Shown: piece after piece, positions 5,330 through 5,632 of the stretch
How positions within the stretch are numbered: the first letter of the stretch is position 1
Layout of the letters: every line of letters begins with the position of its first letter
Assembly: GCA_946629205.1 (NCBI GenBank)
Contig: CAMOXP010000096.1
Coordinates: 1 to 5,632 of the forward strand
Origin: an uncultured Bacillota bacterium
Lineage (GTDB): Bacteria; Bacillota; Clostridia; Peptostreptococcales; Anaerovoracaceae
Reading direction: 5' to 3'
DNA: 5,632 nucleotides
Made by a program: the position numbers and the translations under genes
The notes under the pieces: generated by a model
Seen by the model: only the letters and a program-made list of their open reading frames with translations
Database searches by the model: none
What the model was told of the DNA's origin: nothing

Positions 5330-5465
5330 GAAGCCCGGTGTCTGACCCGATGCCAGATCAGGTATCTGACCTGAGGCCTGGCGCGACAGCCGGCATAACC
5401 TCTCAGATGATGTCATGTCCCGCGCCGGCAGCTGAAGTCTGACCTGATGTCAGATACCGGGTTTC
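5330..5465 (+). repeat. 136-base inverted-repeat element, candidate structured RNA
   Basis: GAAGCCCGGTGTCTGAC (5330-5346) pairs over its full 17 bases with GTCAGATACCGGGTTTC (5449-5465); the only two non-Watson-Crick positions are G-U in + strand RNA. Inside lie TCAGGT/ACCTGA (5358-5363/5369-5374, 5-base loop) and GCC(T)GGCGCG/CGCGCCGGC (5376-5385/5421-5429, nine pairs with one bulged T). ATCAGGT (5357-5363) could instead pair with ACCTGAT (5442-5448), extending the outer stem. TCTGACCTGA occurs twice (5365, 5438). No target-site duplication is seen at the ends and there is no coding frame with a ribosome site. It may be a 3' UTR structure, a small RNA or an interspersed repeat; I do not recognise the family. 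Confidence 0.5.
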
Positions 5466-5481
5466 ACATGACGTATGCGGA

Positions 5482-5500
5482 AGGGCTGTCAGGCAGCCCT
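5482..5500 (+). other. Hairpin before the operon terminator
   Basis: AGGGCTG (5482-5488) pairs perfectly with CAGCCCT (5494-5500) around TCAGG. It is followed by GATAATACAC and then the A run of the terminator, so it is not itself a terminator. Confidence 0.4.
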
Positions 5501-5510
5501 GATAATACAC

Positions 5511-5564
5511 AAAAAAGCGCAGTCCGGAAAACGGGAATCCGTTTATGCCGGCTGCGCTTTTTTT
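5511..5564 (+). terminator. Strong, probably bidirectional, intrinsic terminator
   Basis: AAAAAAGCGCAG (5511-5522) pairs with CTGCGCTTTTTT (5552-5563). The stem continues through CCGG (5524-5527) with CCGG (5548-5551) and AAACGG (5529-5534) with CCGTTT (5539-5544), closing on a GAAT loop. The T run covers 5558-5564, and the A run on the other arm gives a matching T run on the - strand. It should end the glp transcript and may also stop a convergent gene from the right. It lies about 210 bases past the last gene, so the mRNA would carry a long structured 3' UTR. Confidence 0.92.
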
Positions 5565-5632
5565 CTGCGCACTCCGGCGCAGTCCGGCGCAGGAATGAGT
5601 CCTCATATGTGTTCCGGCCCTGGAATGAATCC
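5565..5632. repeat. Short direct repeats after the terminator
   Basis: TCCGGCGCAG is repeated head to tail (5573-5582 and 5583-5592); the same 10-mer also occurs at 990-999 before glpF. GCGCAGTCCGG occurs in the terminator arm (5517-5527) and again at 5577-5587. GGAATGAGTCC (5592-5602) and GGAATGAATCC (5622-5632) differ at one base and start 30 bases apart. They could be operator-like sites for a gene beyond the window. No promoter or gene start is visible here. Confidence 0.35.

Noticed and set aside
5330..5465. A MITE or insertion-sequence remnant with 17-bp terminal inverted repeats
   Set aside because: No flanking target duplication and no transposase remnant are visible, and the G-U compatible differences suit RNA better. 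Not excluded, since a copy-number search could not be run.
5403..5606. 67-codon - strand open frame near the right end
   Set aside because: It reads straight through the bidirectional terminator hairpin and part of the inverted-repeat element, and the protein resembles nothing I know.

Overview
The window carries a glycerol-catabolism gene cluster, all on the + strand: the 3' half of glpK (glycerol kinase), glpF (glycerol facilitator), a GlpA-like FAD dehydrogenase with a C-terminal BFD-type [2Fe-2S] domain, a second FAD/NAD-type flavoprotein that takes the place of GlpB, and a small cysteine-rich DUF1667 (COG3862-type) protein. GC-rich codon choice, strong AAGGAGGT-like ribosome sites and this gene set point to an anaerobic Firmicute of the class Clostridia, most likely Lachnospiraceae or a relative. 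That placement is inferred from sequence feel and gene order, not from a search.

Layout: 1-764 glpK (5' end outside the window); 765-1019 intergenic with a weak candidate promoter and a strong hairpin just before the glpF ribosome site; 1020-1745 glpF; 1746-2069 intergenic with several small stem-loops, candidate promoters and a clear intrinsic terminator lying 5' of the next gene; 2070-3527 GlpA-like dehydrogenase; 3527-4804 FAD/NAD oxidoreductase, overlapping the previous stop by one base; 4805-4935 a structured spacer; 4936-5301 DUF1667 protein; 5302-5510 a dense set of inverted repeats with a 17-bp closing stem; 5511-5564 a very strong, probably bidirectional terminator; 5565-5632 short direct repeats before whatever comes next.

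How the genes fit together: GlpF lets glycerol in, GlpK phosphorylates it to sn-glycerol 3-phosphate, and the three-gene block is expected to oxidise that to dihydroxyacetone phosphate. The classical anaerobic enzyme (GlpABC) uses a membrane-bound Fe-S subunit, GlpC, to reach quinone. No GlpC and no membrane segment is present in these three proteins. Instead there is an FAD/NAD-type flavoprotein plus a small protein with a CxxCxxxC...C pattern, which suggests a soluble, quinone-independent electron route.

The most interesting points are (a) this alternative three-part dehydrogenase, (b) a terminator between a candidate promoter and the dehydrogenase start, which could be a conditional (GlpP-like antitermination) leader, and (c) a roughly 136-nt strongly structured element downstream of the operon whose only two imperfect pairs are G-U compatible. 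No tRNA, rRNA, CRISPR array or insertion sequence was recognised.
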